64,000 nt of DNA, taken from the NCBI RefSeq assembly GCF_020873895.1, contig NZ_JAHWGT010000017.1, positions 1-64,000 on the forward strand, given 5' to 3'. Position 1 is the first letter of the stretch, and every line of letters starts with the position of its first letter. Position numbers and translations under genes: made by a program. This document shows positions 45,345 through 56,298 of this stretch, in pieces. This stretch comes from Streptomyces sp. DH12 (GTDB taxonomy: Bacteria; Actinomycetota; Actinomycetes; Streptomycetales; Streptomycetaceae). A model generated the notes under the pieces. The model worked only from the letters and a program-made list of their open reading frames with translations. It did not search any database and was not told the origin of the DNA.

Positions 45345-47633
45345 ATGGCGTACGGGGAGAGGCTCACGGCCGCCGACGTCACCGCCTTCCTGGCCGTCAT
45401 GCGCAGCGCCGCCTGGCCCTGGGTCAGGACGCGGCTGACGGAGGACGACCTCGGGGACGCGGGCGGTCTCGCGCTCGTCGAGGAGGAGCTGCGGTCGGGC
45501 ACGGACGAGCGGGTCGTCCGGGCCGGTCTGGAGCACTGGCTGCGCCACGCCGCCCAGCGCGACCCCCGCGCCCCGCGCCGGATCCGCGCCCTCGTCGACG
45601 CGTGCGGCGCGGGCGCCGAAGGCCCCGGCGACCGGCCCGGCCCCCACCACACCGCCGCCGACGGCCCCGGCTCCGGACCGGAGAGCCCCGGACCGGGCGG
45701 CCCCGGCGTCGGAGGCACCGGCCCGCACGGCCACGGGGCGGCCGGCCCCGGCCCGGGCGGCGGCGCGCACGACGTGCGCAACACCGTCTCCGGCGGCGCC
45801 GCCACCACCGTCGTCCAGGCCGGCACCATCGGCGCGCTGCACTACGGCCCGCCCCCCGCCCCCGACCCGGCGGTGTGGCTCGACGCGGCCACCGCCGACC
45901 CGCTCGCCCTCGGCGCCCGCCACGACGGCCCGTACGTCGAGCGCGACGCCGACGCCGCACTCGACCGGATCCTCGCCGGGCCGGCGGGGCGCGGCGGGCT
46001 CGTGCTCGTCACGGGCGAGCCGCTGTCCGGCAAGACCACCACCGCCTGGGCCGCCCTGCGCCGCGCCCTGCCCGACCGGCGGGTCTGCGCGCCCCCGCCC
46101 GGCACCGACCTGCGGGACGTGCCCGAGCGGATGGGCGCCCGCGGCGGGCGGTGCGTCCTGTGGCTGGACGACCTCGAACGCCACCTCGGACCGCACGGGT
46201 TGGACGCCCCGCTCCTCGCCCGGCTGACCGCCCAGGGCGTGCCGGTGCTCGCGACCATGTCCGACGCCGCCTACGACGAGCACCGCTTCGGCGCCCCCGG
46301 CCCCGCCCGGGTCCTCAGCCGGGCGCGGACGGTGGAGCTGGGCACCGAGTGGAGCCTCGCCGAGACCGGCCGGCTCGTCGCCCAGGACGACGGGCGGCTG
46401 GAGACGGCGCTCTTCTGGTGCGACGGCCGCGCCGTCACCTCCTACCTGGCCGTCGGCCCCGACCTGTGGGAGGAGTGGCGCCGCGCGGAGCGCCCCGCGC
46501 GCCACCCGCGCGGCCACCTGCTGGTGCGCGCCGCGATCGACCTGGCGCGGTGCGGACTGCACGGCCCGCTCCCCCTCGACCTGGTGCGGGCCGCGTACGC
46601 GCACCACGCGCCCGACGACCCGGCCGACCCGGCCGACGCCCTCGCCTGGGCGGCCCGCCCCCGCCTCGGGGTGACCGGGCTGCTCGTCGAGGAGGACGGG
46701 AAGTGGCGGGCGTACGGTTCCCTCGTCGCCGACGCGCTGGCGGACGACGGTCTCCCCCCGGTGCCGGACGCCGTGTGGGAGCTGGCCCTGGCCCACGACC
46801 GCGGGGCCGTGGCCGGGCCGGCCGCCCGGCACTTCGGGGCGCGCGCCGAGGAGGGCGACGCCACGGCGATGCACCGCCTGGCGCGGCTGACCGGCTCGGT
46901 GAGCTGGCTGCGCAGGGCCGCCGACGCCGGGCACGGTCCTGCGGCGGCCGAACTGGGCCGCGTCCTCGCCGACCGGGGCGAACCCGGCGCGGCCGAACCG
47001 TATCTGCGCCAGGCCGCCGAGGCGGGCGACGCCACCGCGGCGACCCGGCTGGGCCTGCTGCTGCTGGACCGGGCGCGGAGCTGGCTGCGCCGGGGCGCGG
47101 CCGACGGCGACCCCGAGGCGGCGCACCGGCTGGGCGACCTGCTCTTCGCCGAGGGCGACGACGCGGGGGCCCTCGAACGCTACGGCCACGCGCTCGAAGC
47201 GGGCCGCCACCGTGTCGCGGGGAGCCTCGGGGCGCTCCACCGATACCGGGGCGAGGAGCTGCTGGCGGGGCTGTGGCTGCGCCGGGCCGCCGACGCGCTG
47301 GACACCGCCCGGCCCGTCGAGCGCGCCCCGGACCGGATCCGCACCCGCAACGCCACCGAGCAGTACCTGCACGAGTGCGCCGCCCAGGGGCTCGGCGCGG
47401 CAGCGACGCTCCTCGGCGCCCTGTGCGAGCAGGAGCACGACCGGCCGGGAGCCGTCGAGTGGTTCACCCGCGGCCACGAGCTCGGCGACCCCCACGGCGC
47501 GTACCGGATGGCCCGCCTGCTCGCCGAGTACGAGCCGCGGGAGGCCGCCGTCTGGATGCGGAAGGCCGCCGACGCCGGGCACCCGGGTGCCGTGCGGGCG
47601 CTCGACGAGGGGCCGGATACCGTCGGGGGGTGA
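45345..47633 (+). CDS. STAND-type P-loop protein with Sel1-like repeats
   Basis: 762 residues. A small N-terminal helical domain (1-80) of effector-associated type; a Gly/Pro linker; a motif RNTVSGGAATTVVQAG at about 145-160, also seen in Streptomyces STAND proteins; P-loop ATPase with Walker A GEPLSGKTT (224-232) and Walker B CVLWLDDLE (270-278); then about 280 residues of helical repeats (WLRRAADAGHGPAAAELG; AVWMRKAADAGHPGAV) of Sel1/TPR type. The plan nucleotide switch plus repeat sensor matches signalling or defence STAND ATPases. ATG at 45345 has GGAGG at 7 bases; GTG at 45342 is possible. The stop overlaps the P450 start. Confidence 0.75.
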   Translation: MAYGERLTAADVTAFLAVMRSAAWPWVRTRLTEDDLGDAGGLALVEEELRSGTDERVVRAGLEHWLRHAAQRDPRAPRRIRALVDACGAGAEGPGDRPGPHHTAADGPGSGPESPGPGGPGVGGTGPHGHGAAGPGPGGGAHDVRNTVSGGAATTVVQAGTIGALHYGPPPAPDPAVWLDAATADPLALGARHDGPYVERDADAALDRILAGPAGRGGLVLVTGEPLSGKTTTAWAALRRALPDRRVCAPPPGTDLRDVPERMGARGGRCVLWLDDLERHLGPHGLDAPLLARLTAQGVPVLATMSDAAYDEHRFGAPGPARVLSRARTVELGTEWSLAETGRLVAQDDGRLETALFWCDGRAVTSYLAVGPDLWEEWRRAERPARHPRGHLLVRAAIDLARCGLHGPLPLDLVRAAYAHHAPDDPADPADALAWAARPRLGVTGLLVEEDGKWRAYGSLVADALADDGLPPVPDAVWELALAHDRGAVAGPAARHFGARAEEGDATAMHRLARLTGSVSWLRRAADAGHGPAAAELGRVLADRGEPGAAEPYLRQAAEAGDATAATRLGLLLLDRARSWLRRGAADGDPEAAHRLGDLLFAEGDDAGALERYGHALEAGRHRVAGSLGALHRYRGEELLAGLWLRRAADALDTARPVERAPDRIRTRNATEQYLHECAAQGLGAAATLLGALCEQEHDRPGAVEWFTRGHELGDPHGAYRMARLLAEYEPREAAVWMRKAADAGHPGAVRALDEGPDTVGG

Positions 47634-48895
47634 ACGCTCCCCACGACCCCGCCGCACCCCCCGAGCTCTTCACCTGGGAGTTCGCCACCGACCCCTACCC
47701 GGCGTACGCCTGGCTGCGGGAGCACGCCCCCGTGCACCGGACGCGGCTGCCGAGCGGGGTGGAGGCGTGGCTGGTCACCCGGTACGCCGACGCCCGGCAG
47801 GCCCTCGCCGACCAGCGGCTCAGCAAGAACCCGGCGCACCACGCCGAGCCGGCGCACGCCAAGGGCAAGACCGGCATTCCGGGGGAGCGCAAGGCGGAGC
47901 TGATGACGCACCTGCTCAACATCGACCCGCCGGACCACACGCGGCTGCGCCGGCTCGTGTCGAAGGCGTTCACCCCGCGCCGGGTCGCCGCGTTCGCGCC
48001 CCGGGTGCAGGAGCTGACGGACCGGCTGATCGACGGTTTCGCCGCGAAGGGCGAGGCCGACCTCATCCACGAGTTCGCCTTCCCGCTCCCCATCCACGCC
48101 ATCTGCGACATGCTCGGCGTGCCCGCCGAGGACCAGGACGACTTCCGGGACTGGGCCGGCCAGATGATCCGGCACGGCGGCGGGCCGCGCGGCGGGGTGG
48201 CGCGGGCCGTGAAGCGGATGCGGGCGTACCTCGTCGACCTGATCCACCGCAAGCGGGAGGGGCTGGGGCAGGGCGGGGACGACGACCTGATCTCCGGTCT
48301 CATCCGGGCCTCCGACCACGGCGAGCACCTCACGGAGAACGAGGCCGCCGCGATGGCCTTCATCCTGCTGTTCGCCGGCTTCGAGACCACGGTCAACCTC
48401 ATCGGGAACGGCACGTACGCCCTGCTCCGCGACGACGGCCAGCGCACCCGCCTCCAGCGGTCGCTGGCCGCCGGGGAGCGCGGCCTGCTGGAGACGGGCG
48501 TCGAGGAGCTGCTGCGGTACGACGGGCCCGTGGAGCTGGCGACCTGGCGCTTCGCCACCGAGCCGCTGACCCTCGGCGGGCAGCGCGTCGAGGTGGGCGA
48601 GCCCGTGCTGGTCGTCCTGGCCGCCGCCGACCGGGACCCGGAGCGGTTCGACCGGCCGGACACCCTCGACCTGGCGCGCGGCGACAACCAGCACCTCGGC
48701 TACGGGCACGGCATCCACTACTGCCTGGGCGCGCCGCTCGCCCGGTTGGAGGGGCAGACGGCGCTCGCCACGCTCCTGACGCGCCTGCCCGACCTGCGGC
48801 TCGCCGTCGATCCGGAGGAGCTGCGCTGGCGCGGCGGCCTCATCATGCGGGGACTGCGCACGCTGCCGGTGGAGTTCACCCCCGAGGCAAGCTGA
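47630..48895 (+). CDS. cytochrome P450, CYP107 family (probably CYP107U1-like)
   Basis: 421 residues, soluble class I P450 needing ferredoxin. I-helix AGFETT, ExxR in EELLRYDGP, haem loop GYGHGIHYCLGAPLAR with the Cys ligand; the usual Phe of FxxGxxxC is Tyr here. HLLNIDPPDHTRLRRLVSKAF is typical of CYP107. It starts in the stop of the STAND gene (GTGA). From memory S. coelicolor has CYP107U1 just before its rpf pair, needed for normal sporulation and antibiotic production; position supports orthology here. The substrate is unknown and no ferredoxin gene is adjacent. Confidence 0.88.
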   Translation: MNAPHDPAAPPELFTWEFATDPYPAYAWLREHAPVHRTRLPSGVEAWLVTRYADARQALADQRLSKNPAHHAEPAHAKGKTGIPGERKAELMTHLLNIDPPDHTRLRRLVSKAFTPRRVAAFAPRVQELTDRLIDGFAAKGEADLIHEFAFPLPIHAICDMLGVPAEDQDDFRDWAGQMIRHGGGPRGGVARAVKRMRAYLVDLIHRKREGLGQGGDDDLISGLIRASDHGEHLTENEAAAMAFILLFAGFETTVNLIGNGTYALLRDDGQRTRLQRSLAAGERGLLETGVEELLRYDGPVELATWRFATEPLTLGGQRVEVGEPVLVVLAAADRDPERFDRPDTLDLARGDNQHLGYGHGIHYCLGAPLARLEGQTALATLLTRLPDLRLAVDPEELRWRGGLIMRGLRTLPVEFTPEAS

Positions 48896-49008
48896 CACTC
48901 CGTCAAGACTGTGATCTTCGCGTAATCTCCCCTGCATCGACTTGTGACTGACGTTCGAATGCCGCTACGTTCACCGTCACCTCAGCAGTCACGCGAAAGG
49001 TCCAACGC

Positions 49009-50067
49009 ATGCGCTCCGGGAACGGACGACACCGTCGACCCCGTCAGGCCCCCGCCCTCGTCGTCGCCGCGGGGGTGACCGGATCCGCCATCGCCCTGCC
49101 GCTCCTCGGCGCGGGCACCGCGTCCGCAGCCGACGCCGAGACCTGGAACCGGGTCGCCGAGTGCGAGACCGGCGGCATGTGGAGCGCCGACCTCGGCAAC
49201 GGCTACTACGGCGGCCTCCAGTTCTCCCAGGAGACCTGGCAGGCGTACGGCGGCACGGCCTACGCGCCCCGCGCCGACCTCGCCAGCCGCGCCCAGCAGA
49301 TCGCCGTCGCGGAGAAGGTCTACGCCGCACAGGGCGCCGCCGCCTGGGAGACCTGCGCTCCCATCGCCGGCCTGACCGGCGGCAGCGGCTCCGCCGCCTC
49401 CCCGGACACCGCTCCGGACGCCTCGCCCGAACCGTCGGCGAGCGCCGAGCAGCCGGAGGAGTCCGGCGAGCCCGCCCCCGGCGCCGGCACGCCGTCCGCG
49501 ACCGACCGGCCCGCGACCGGCGCCGCCACCGGCACGCCCGGCGCCGCCACCGGCACGCCCGGTGCCACGACCGGCACGCCCGGCGCCGCCGCCGGCACCG
49601 GAGCCACCACCGCGCCGACCGCGCCGACGGCACCGGCCGCCCCGGGCGGGTCCACCCCCGCGCCCTCCCCGACCGCCCCCGGCGGGACGCCCGTCGACGG
49701 CGGGTCCCCGGCCCCCGCCTCCGGCACCGGCAAGCACCGCGGCGAGCCGGCCGAGGAGCCGGGTGCGGCCGGTTCGACGGCCCCGGTCGCCGGTGAGGAC
49801 CCCCTCGGGGTCGGCGGAGCGGTCGAGGGGCGCGAAACGGGCGCGCCCACCTCGCGCGGTGACGCCGCGGCACGTACCCCCGACGGCCTGGCGGCCGACG
49901 GCACGTACACGGTCCGGCCCGGCGACAACCTCTGGGCCATCGCGGACGCGCACGAGGTCCCCGGCGGCTGGCCGGCGCTCTACGACGCCAACCGGGGGAC
50001 CGTCGGCACCGACCCGGACCACATCGTCCCTGGCCAGAGCCTCGATCTCGCCCAGCCCAAGGGGTAG
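49009..50067 (+). CDS. rpfC: resuscitation-promoting factor with LysM (RpfC-like)
   Basis: 352 residues, secreted. Signal peptide ends near residue 40 (GTASA-AD). The Rpf lysozyme-like domain (about 42-120: WNRVAECETGGMW with the catalytic Glu; [19 protein letters not shown]) cleaves peptidoglycan for germination and growth restart. A long Pro/Ala/Thr linker has TGTPGAA repeats. C-terminal LysM (TYTVRPGDNLWAIADAHEVP) binds peptidoglycan. The letter C is taken from the order rpfC-rpfA-eno remembered from S. coelicolor. RBS GAAAGG. Confidence 0.88.
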   Translation: MRSGNGRHRRPRQAPALVVAAGVTGSAIALPLLGAGTASAADAETWNRVAECETGGMWSADLGNGYYGGLQFSQETWQAYGGTAYAPRADLASRAQQIAVAEKVYAAQGAAAWETCAPIAGLTGGSGSAASPDTAPDASPEPSASAEQPEESGEPAPGAGTPSATDRPATGAATGTPGAATGTPGATTGTPGAAAGTGATTAPTAPTAPAAPGGSTPAPSPTAPGGTPVDGGSPAPASGTGKHRGEPAEEPGAAGSTAPVAGEDPLGVGGAVEGRETGAPTSRGDAAARTPDGLAADGTYTVRPGDNLWAIADAHEVPGGWPALYDANRGTVGTDPDHIVPGQSLDLAQPKG

Positions 50068-50154
50068 TTACGGGCTGAATGTCCGTTTCTGGGAAGTGAG
50101 ACAAGAGTCTCTTCACCCCAACTGGCGCGCCCCCGCCGCCCGGTCCGTCCGCTT

Positions 50155-50203
50155 CCGCCCCTACCTGCGCAAACACCCGTACGGGGCAGGCAAGTAGGGG
50201 CGG
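50155..50203 (+). terminator. hairpin after rpfC-like gene
   Basis: CCGCCCCTAC plus CTGC pairs with GCAG - bulge - GTAGGGGCGG, about 90 bp after the stop. A smaller GAGAC/GTCTC hairpin precedes it at about 50097. Confidence 0.6.
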
Positions 50204-50284
50204 ATTGACCCGGATGTCCCTCTTTGAACTTCGGGTGGGTCTGTGATTACGGTCGAAACCGCTCGCCACCGCGGGCCCCGTCCG

Positions 50285-51197
<913 letters not shown>

Positions 51198-51205
51198 CCC
51201 CTCCC

Positions 51206-51274
51206 GGCGGCGACCGGGCCCCGGTTTGGCGCGCCCCCGACCGGGGGCGTGCCGGACCGGGGCCCTCCGCCGCC
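51206..51274 (+). terminator. long hairpin after rpfA
   Basis: A long imperfect stem whose core is GGGCCCCGG...CCGGGGCCC with an inner GCGCCCCCG/CGGGGGCGT arm and outer GGCGGCG/CGCCGCC. It lies directly after the stop. Confidence 0.75.
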
Positions 51275-52788
<1,514 letters not shown>

Positions 52789-52814
52789 CGCCCGCCCGGC
52801 GCCGCGGTTGCGTC

Positions 52815-52851
52815 CGTCCCCGGCCACGGTCCCGTACCGTGTCCGGGGACG
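52815..52851 (+). terminator. eno terminator
   Basis: CGTCCCCGG-c-CACGGT / ACCGTG-t-CCGGGGACG with a 5-nt loop, 26 bp after the eno stop and before divIC. Confidence 0.85.
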
Positions 52852-52875
52852 TCGTACGTGAGGAGGGGCGAGCCG

Positions 52876-53349
52876 ATGGGCCAGGAACGGGACCGGTTCT
52901 CGACCGCGACGAGGCTGCGACTGCTCGGCGAGCAGACCGCCGCCCGCGTCTACCGCTCCCAGAGCCGCCGCCAGGCCCGCCGCTCCCGGCTGACCGGCCG
53001 GGCCGCGTTCCTCGCCCTCGTGGTCTGCTCCATGGTCGTGGCCCTCGCCTACCCGATGCGCCAGTACGTGTCGCAGCGCGGCGAGATCGCCGAGCAGGAG
53101 CGCCTCGCGGAGCGGGCCGCGGCCCGGGTCGAGCGGCTGCGCGACGAGAAGGCCCGCCTCCAGGACGACGCCTACGTCCGGCAGCTCGCCCGCCGGCACC
53201 TGCACTACGTGATGCCCGGCGAGACGGCCTTCACCATGAACGACCCCGAGGCGGCGCCCGAGCACCGCACCGACCAGGGCGGCACCGGCCGGCCCTGGTA
53301 CTCCAACGTCTGGGACGGCGTGGACCGCGCCGACCAGGAGAACCGATAG
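52876..53349 (+). CDS. divIC: septum formation initiator, DivIC/FtsB family
   Basis: 157 residues. Basic cytoplasmic N-terminus, one membrane segment (AAFLALVVCSMVVALAYPM, about 48-66), extracellular coiled coil (SQRGEIAEQERLAERAAARV) and the conserved ARRHLHYVMPGE of the family. Acts in the divisome with FtsL/FtsQ; in Streptomyces it is needed for sporulation septa rather than growth. ATG at 52876 with GAGGAGGGG upstream; begins the divIC-DUF501-ppx set. Confidence 0.9.
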   Translation: MGQERDRFSTATRLRLLGEQTAARVYRSQSRRQARRSRLTGRAAFLALVVCSMVVALAYPMRQYVSQRGEIAEQERLAERAAARVERLRDEKARLQDDAYVRQLARRHLHYVMPGETAFTMNDPEAAPEHRTDQGGTGRPWYSNVWDGVDRADQENR

Positions 53350-53388
53350 CCCCGTAGCCCCACGGGACCGAGCAGGATCAAGGCAGGC

Positions 53389-53985
53389 ATGGAAACGCCC
53401 CCTCCGCAGACCGAACGCACCGAGCCGACCGAGGCCGACGTCGCGGCCTTCCAGGACCAGCTCGGCCGCCCGCCGCGCGGCCTGCGGGCCATCGCGCACC
53501 GCTGCCCGTGCGGCAACCCCGACGTGGTCGAGACCGCGCCCCGGCTCCCGGACGGCACGCCGTTCCCGACGACGTACTACCTCACGTGCCCCCGCGCGAA
53601 CTCCGCGATCGGCACGCTGGAGGCGAACGGCGTCATGAAGGAGATGACCGAGCGGCTGGCGCGCGACCCGGAGCTGGCCGCCGCCTACCGCGCCGCGCAC
53701 GAGGACTACCTCGCGCGCCGCGACGCCATCGAGGTGCTGGCCGGCTTCCCCAGCGCCGGCGGCATGCCGGACCGCGTGAAGTGCCTGCACGTCCTGGTCG
53801 GGCACTCGCTGGTCGCCGGACCCGGCGTCAACCCGCTCGGCGACGAGGCGCTCGCGATGCTCCCCGAGTGGTGGGCGAAGGGCCCGTGCGTCGGCGCCGA
53901 CCGCGACGCCCCGGGCAGCGCCGGCACCGCGGACGCCCCGGGTGCTTCGGACGCCCCGGGCGACGGCGCGGAGGGCGGCCGGTGA
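53389..53985 (+). CDS. DUF501 family protein
   Basis: 198 residues, cytoplasmic. IAHRCPCGNPDVVETAPRL and TTYYLTCPRANSAIGTLEA with three Cys that could bind metal; VKCLHVLVGHSLVAGPGVNP is the family hallmark. Function unknown, but it sits between divIC and ppx in most actinobacteria. Its stop overlaps the ppx start (GTGA). The last 25 residues are a low-complexity Ala/Gly/Asp tail. Confidence 0.88.
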   Translation: METPPPQTERTEPTEADVAAFQDQLGRPPRGLRAIAHRCPCGNPDVVETAPRLPDGTPFPTTYYLTCPRANSAIGTLEANGVMKEMTERLARDPELAAAYRAAHEDYLARRDAIEVLAGFPSAGGMPDRVKCLHVLVGHSLVAGPGVNPLGDEALAMLPEWWAKGPCVGADRDAPGSAGTADAPGASDAPGDGAEGGR

Positions 53986-54908
53986 CCCGGGTCGCCGCCG
54001 TCGACTGCGGCACCAACTCCATCCGCCTGCTCGTCGCCGACGTCGACCCCGACACCGGCACCCTCGTCGACCTGGACCGGCGGATGACCGTCGTCCGGCT
54101 CGGCCAGGACGTGGACCGCACCGGCAGGCTCGCCCCCGAGGCGCTGGAGCGGACCTTCGCCGCGTGCCGCGCGTACGCCGAGGTCATCCGCGAACTGGGC
54201 GCCGAGAAGGTCCGCTTCGTGGCGACCTCGGCCTCCCGCGACGCGGAGAACCGCGAGGAGTTCGTCCGGGGCGTCCTGGACCTCCTGGGGGTGGAACCGG
54301 AGGTGGTCAGCGGCGACCAGGAGGCCGAGTTCTCCTTCAGCGGCGCCACCCGCGAACTGGACGGCGACGACGAGTACCTGGTCGTGGACATCGGCGGCGG
54401 CTCCACGGAGTTCGTCGTCGGCCGCTCCCACGTCCGGGCCGCCCGCTCCGTCGACGTGGGCTGCGTCCGCCTGACCGAGCGTCATGTGCGCAGCGACCCG
54501 CCGTCGCCGGCCGAGGTGGCGGCGATCCGCGCCGACGTGCGCGCCGCCCTGGACCTGGCCGCCGCCACCGTCCCGCTCCGCGAGCCGCGCACCCTGGTGG
54601 GCCTGGCCGGCTCGGTCACCACCGTCGCCGCCGTCGCGCTGGGCCTGGAGGAGTACGACTCGGCGGCGATCCACCGCTCGCGCGTCTCCTACGAGCAGGT
54701 CGCCGAGGTGACCGACCGGCTGCTGGCCTCGACCCACGACGAGCGCGCCGCGATCCCCGTCATGCACCCCGGCCGGGTGGACGTCATCACCGCCGGCGCG
54801 CTGGTGCTGCGCGAGGTCATGGAGTACGTCGGCGCGGCCGAGGTCGTGGTGAGCGAGCACGACATCCTCGACGGCATCGCTCACTTCACGGCGAGCGAGG
54901 TGCGTTGA
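53982..54908 (+). CDS. ppx: exopolyphosphatase / pppGpp phosphohydrolase family
   Basis: 308 residues, short Ppx-GppA form without a C-terminal HD domain. ASKHA signatures: VDCGTNSIRLLVAD (phosphate 1), VVDIGGGSTEFVV (phosphate 2) and LVGLAGSVTTVAAVAL (adenosine). Degrades polyphosphate or converts pppGpp, linking to stress signalling. GTG start coupled to DUF501. Convergent with the RelE gene 37 bp away. Confidence 0.92.
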   Translation: MTRVAAVDCGTNSIRLLVADVDPDTGTLVDLDRRMTVVRLGQDVDRTGRLAPEALERTFAACRAYAEVIRELGAEKVRFVATSASRDAENREEFVRGVLDLLGVEPEVVSGDQEAEFSFSGATRELDGDDEYLVVDIGGGSTEFVVGRSHVRAARSVDVGCVRLTERHVRSDPPSPAEVAAIRADVRAALDLAAATVPLREPRTLVGLAGSVTTVAAVALGLEEYDSAAIHRSRVSYEQVAEVTDRLLASTHDERAAIPVMHPGRVDVITAGALVLREVMEYVGAAEVVVSEHDILDGIAHFTASEVR

Positions 54909-54945
54909 GGGGCGGTGCCCGGCGGCCTCGGTGTCGGGCGGGGCG

Positions 54946-55215
54946 TCACAGGCTGCGGTAGACGTCCCGCCGGTCGCCCACCTTGACGACCAGGACCACG
55001 AGTTCGCCGTCGTTGATCTGATAAGCGATCCGGTAGCTTCCGACCCGGAGCCGGTAGAGCCCGGACGGGCCGGTGAGCTTCTTGACGTCGGCGTCCTGGC
55101 GGTAGGGGTCGTCACCGAGTGAGGTCAGCGCGGTCAGGATGCGCATGGCGTCGGGTCGGCTGATGGACCGCAGTTGCCGTTGCGCCGCCGTGGTGAAACG
55201 GAAGGCGTACTTCAC
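54946..55215 (-). CDS. RelE/ParE-family toxin
   Basis: 89 residues. MKYAFRFTTAAQRQLRSIS opening and LTGPSGLYRLRVGSYRIAYQ, ending VKVGDRRDVYRSL, are the standard RelE mRNA-interferase pattern (basic residues plus late Tyr). The GTG start overlaps the antitoxin stop (GTGA), giving antitoxin-then-toxin coupling. Its GC is a little lower than that of neighbours, as often for mobile TA genes. Confidence 0.92.
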   Translation of the reverse strand: MKYAFRFTTAAQRQLRSISRPDAMRILTALTSLGDDPYRQDADVKKLTGPSGLYRLRVGSYRIAYQINDGELVVLVVKVGDRRDVYRSL

Positions 55216-55484
55216 GCCGCCTCGCCGTCCCGCTCGGTGAACAGGTCCGCCAGCAGTTCCGCCATGGTCACGGTGCTGCCTCCCTCGGCCAGCACCGCTT
55301 CGGCCTCGCGCGCCAGGAGCACGTCGGCCGCTTCCTCCAATGCTTCGAAGTCCGAGATCGGGACCACGGCCGCCACCGGGGCGCCGTTGCGCGTGATGAC
55401 GGTCGGGACGCCTTCCTCGGCCCGGTTGATGTGGTCGGCGAGGTGTGCGCGGGCTTCCCGAACGGTCACGGTGTTCTCACTCAT
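55212..55484 (-). CDS. Phd/YefM-family antitoxin
   Basis: 90 residues. N-terminal Phd DNA-binding fold (MSENTVTVREARAHLADHIN; VPTVITRNGAPVAAVVPISD) and C-terminal acidic toxin-binding helix. A 22-bp palindrome at 55492-55513 lies 8 bp before the start, suited to autorepression. The reading frame is open upstream through a second, similar antitoxin unit, so a fused product from 55826 (204 residues) is possible; the palindrome position favours the internal ATG at 55484. Confidence 0.88.
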   Translation of the reverse strand: MSENTVTVREARAHLADHINRAEEGVPTVITRNGAPVAAVVPISDFEALEEAADVLLAREAEAVLAEGGSTVTMAELLADLFTERDGEAA

Positions 55485-55826
55485 GAGGGCAGTGTACGCG
55501 TGCACGTGTACACGCGACCTCGGTCGGGAGTCGCGTTCGTGAGCGATGCTCGACGGGATCGCCTGGTCCCTGGCGTAGGCGAACAGGTCCGCGAGCATTT
55601 CCGCCATGGTCACGGCGGAACTGCCCTCGGCCGACACGGCTTCGGCCTCGCGCGCCAGGAGCACGTCGGCCGCTTCCTCCAGCGCTTCGAAGTCCGAGAT
55701 CGGGGCCACGGCCGCCACCGGGGCGCCGTTGCGCGTGATGACGGTGGGGACGCCCTCCTCGGCCCGGTCGATGTGGTCGGCGAGGTGTGCTCGTGCTTCC
55801 CGTACGGTCACGGTGTTCTCCGTCAT
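55485..55826 (-). other. duplicated upstream antitoxin unit, in frame
   Basis: Starting at ATG 55826, about 78 residues match the downstream antitoxin nearly exactly (MTENTVTVREARAHLADHID...; substitutions N to D, V to A, L to S, L to M). Instead of a stop, the frame continues through 34 unrelated residues (AYARDQAIPSSIAHERD...) into the next antitoxin. No toxin gene follows this copy directly. It is either a pseudogene-like remnant of a duplicated TA pair or the first half of a tandem antitoxin. Confidence 0.75.
55492..55513. promoter_or_regulatory. TA operator palindrome
   Basis: GTGTAC-GCGTGCACGT-GTACAC: 22 bp, palindromic but for one base pair. Adjacent to the antitoxin start. The matching place upstream of the duplicate unit is decayed. 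Confidence 0.65.
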
Positions 55827-56298
55827 GAGGCCGGTGTCCGCCCTCGCGTGCGCGACCGGGAGTCGCGCGGTCGCGCCCGCGACGCACCCGGGCGAATCGC
55901 CTGGTCGCCGGTGCGGCGCGGGCCCCCGCGCCACCCGTTCGGCGGACGGCCGGAGAAACTTCGTGAAGTTCTTCACAAGGAAAAGAGCCCTGATGGGGTG
56001 GTCTGAGGGGGGTGTGGCCCTTACAGACGCTCGTCAGGGCTCTTCCGCTGCCCATCTTTCGTAGCCCCAGGCGAGTTTCGGCCATGTGAACCAAGGTGGC
56101 CGTCCGCCGTTATGGAAGGCTCTCCGGTCCAGTTCACAGGGGGTGAGGAAGGGGTGATCAACGTCCCTCGCCGCACCCGGGTTCCCGGTCGGCACCATGA
56201 CCTCGGTCACGTGGGCCGCGCAGTGTAGCAGAGGTGTCCGGAAACCTTGTGAAGGGGCGCACGAGCACCCCCCGTCCGAGGGGTGGATACTCGATGGC
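55827..56298. other. intergenic region before ndh with large inverted repeat
   Basis: About 470 bp with lower GC than the genes and no convincing coding frame. An 11-bp perfect inverted repeat AAGAGCCCTGA (55983-55993) / TCAGGGCTCTT (56034-56044) encloses a second stem GTCTG/CAGAC. This could be a small RNA, a terminator or the end of a former mobile unit. The ndh promoter lies near 56170-56290. Confidence 0.45.
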
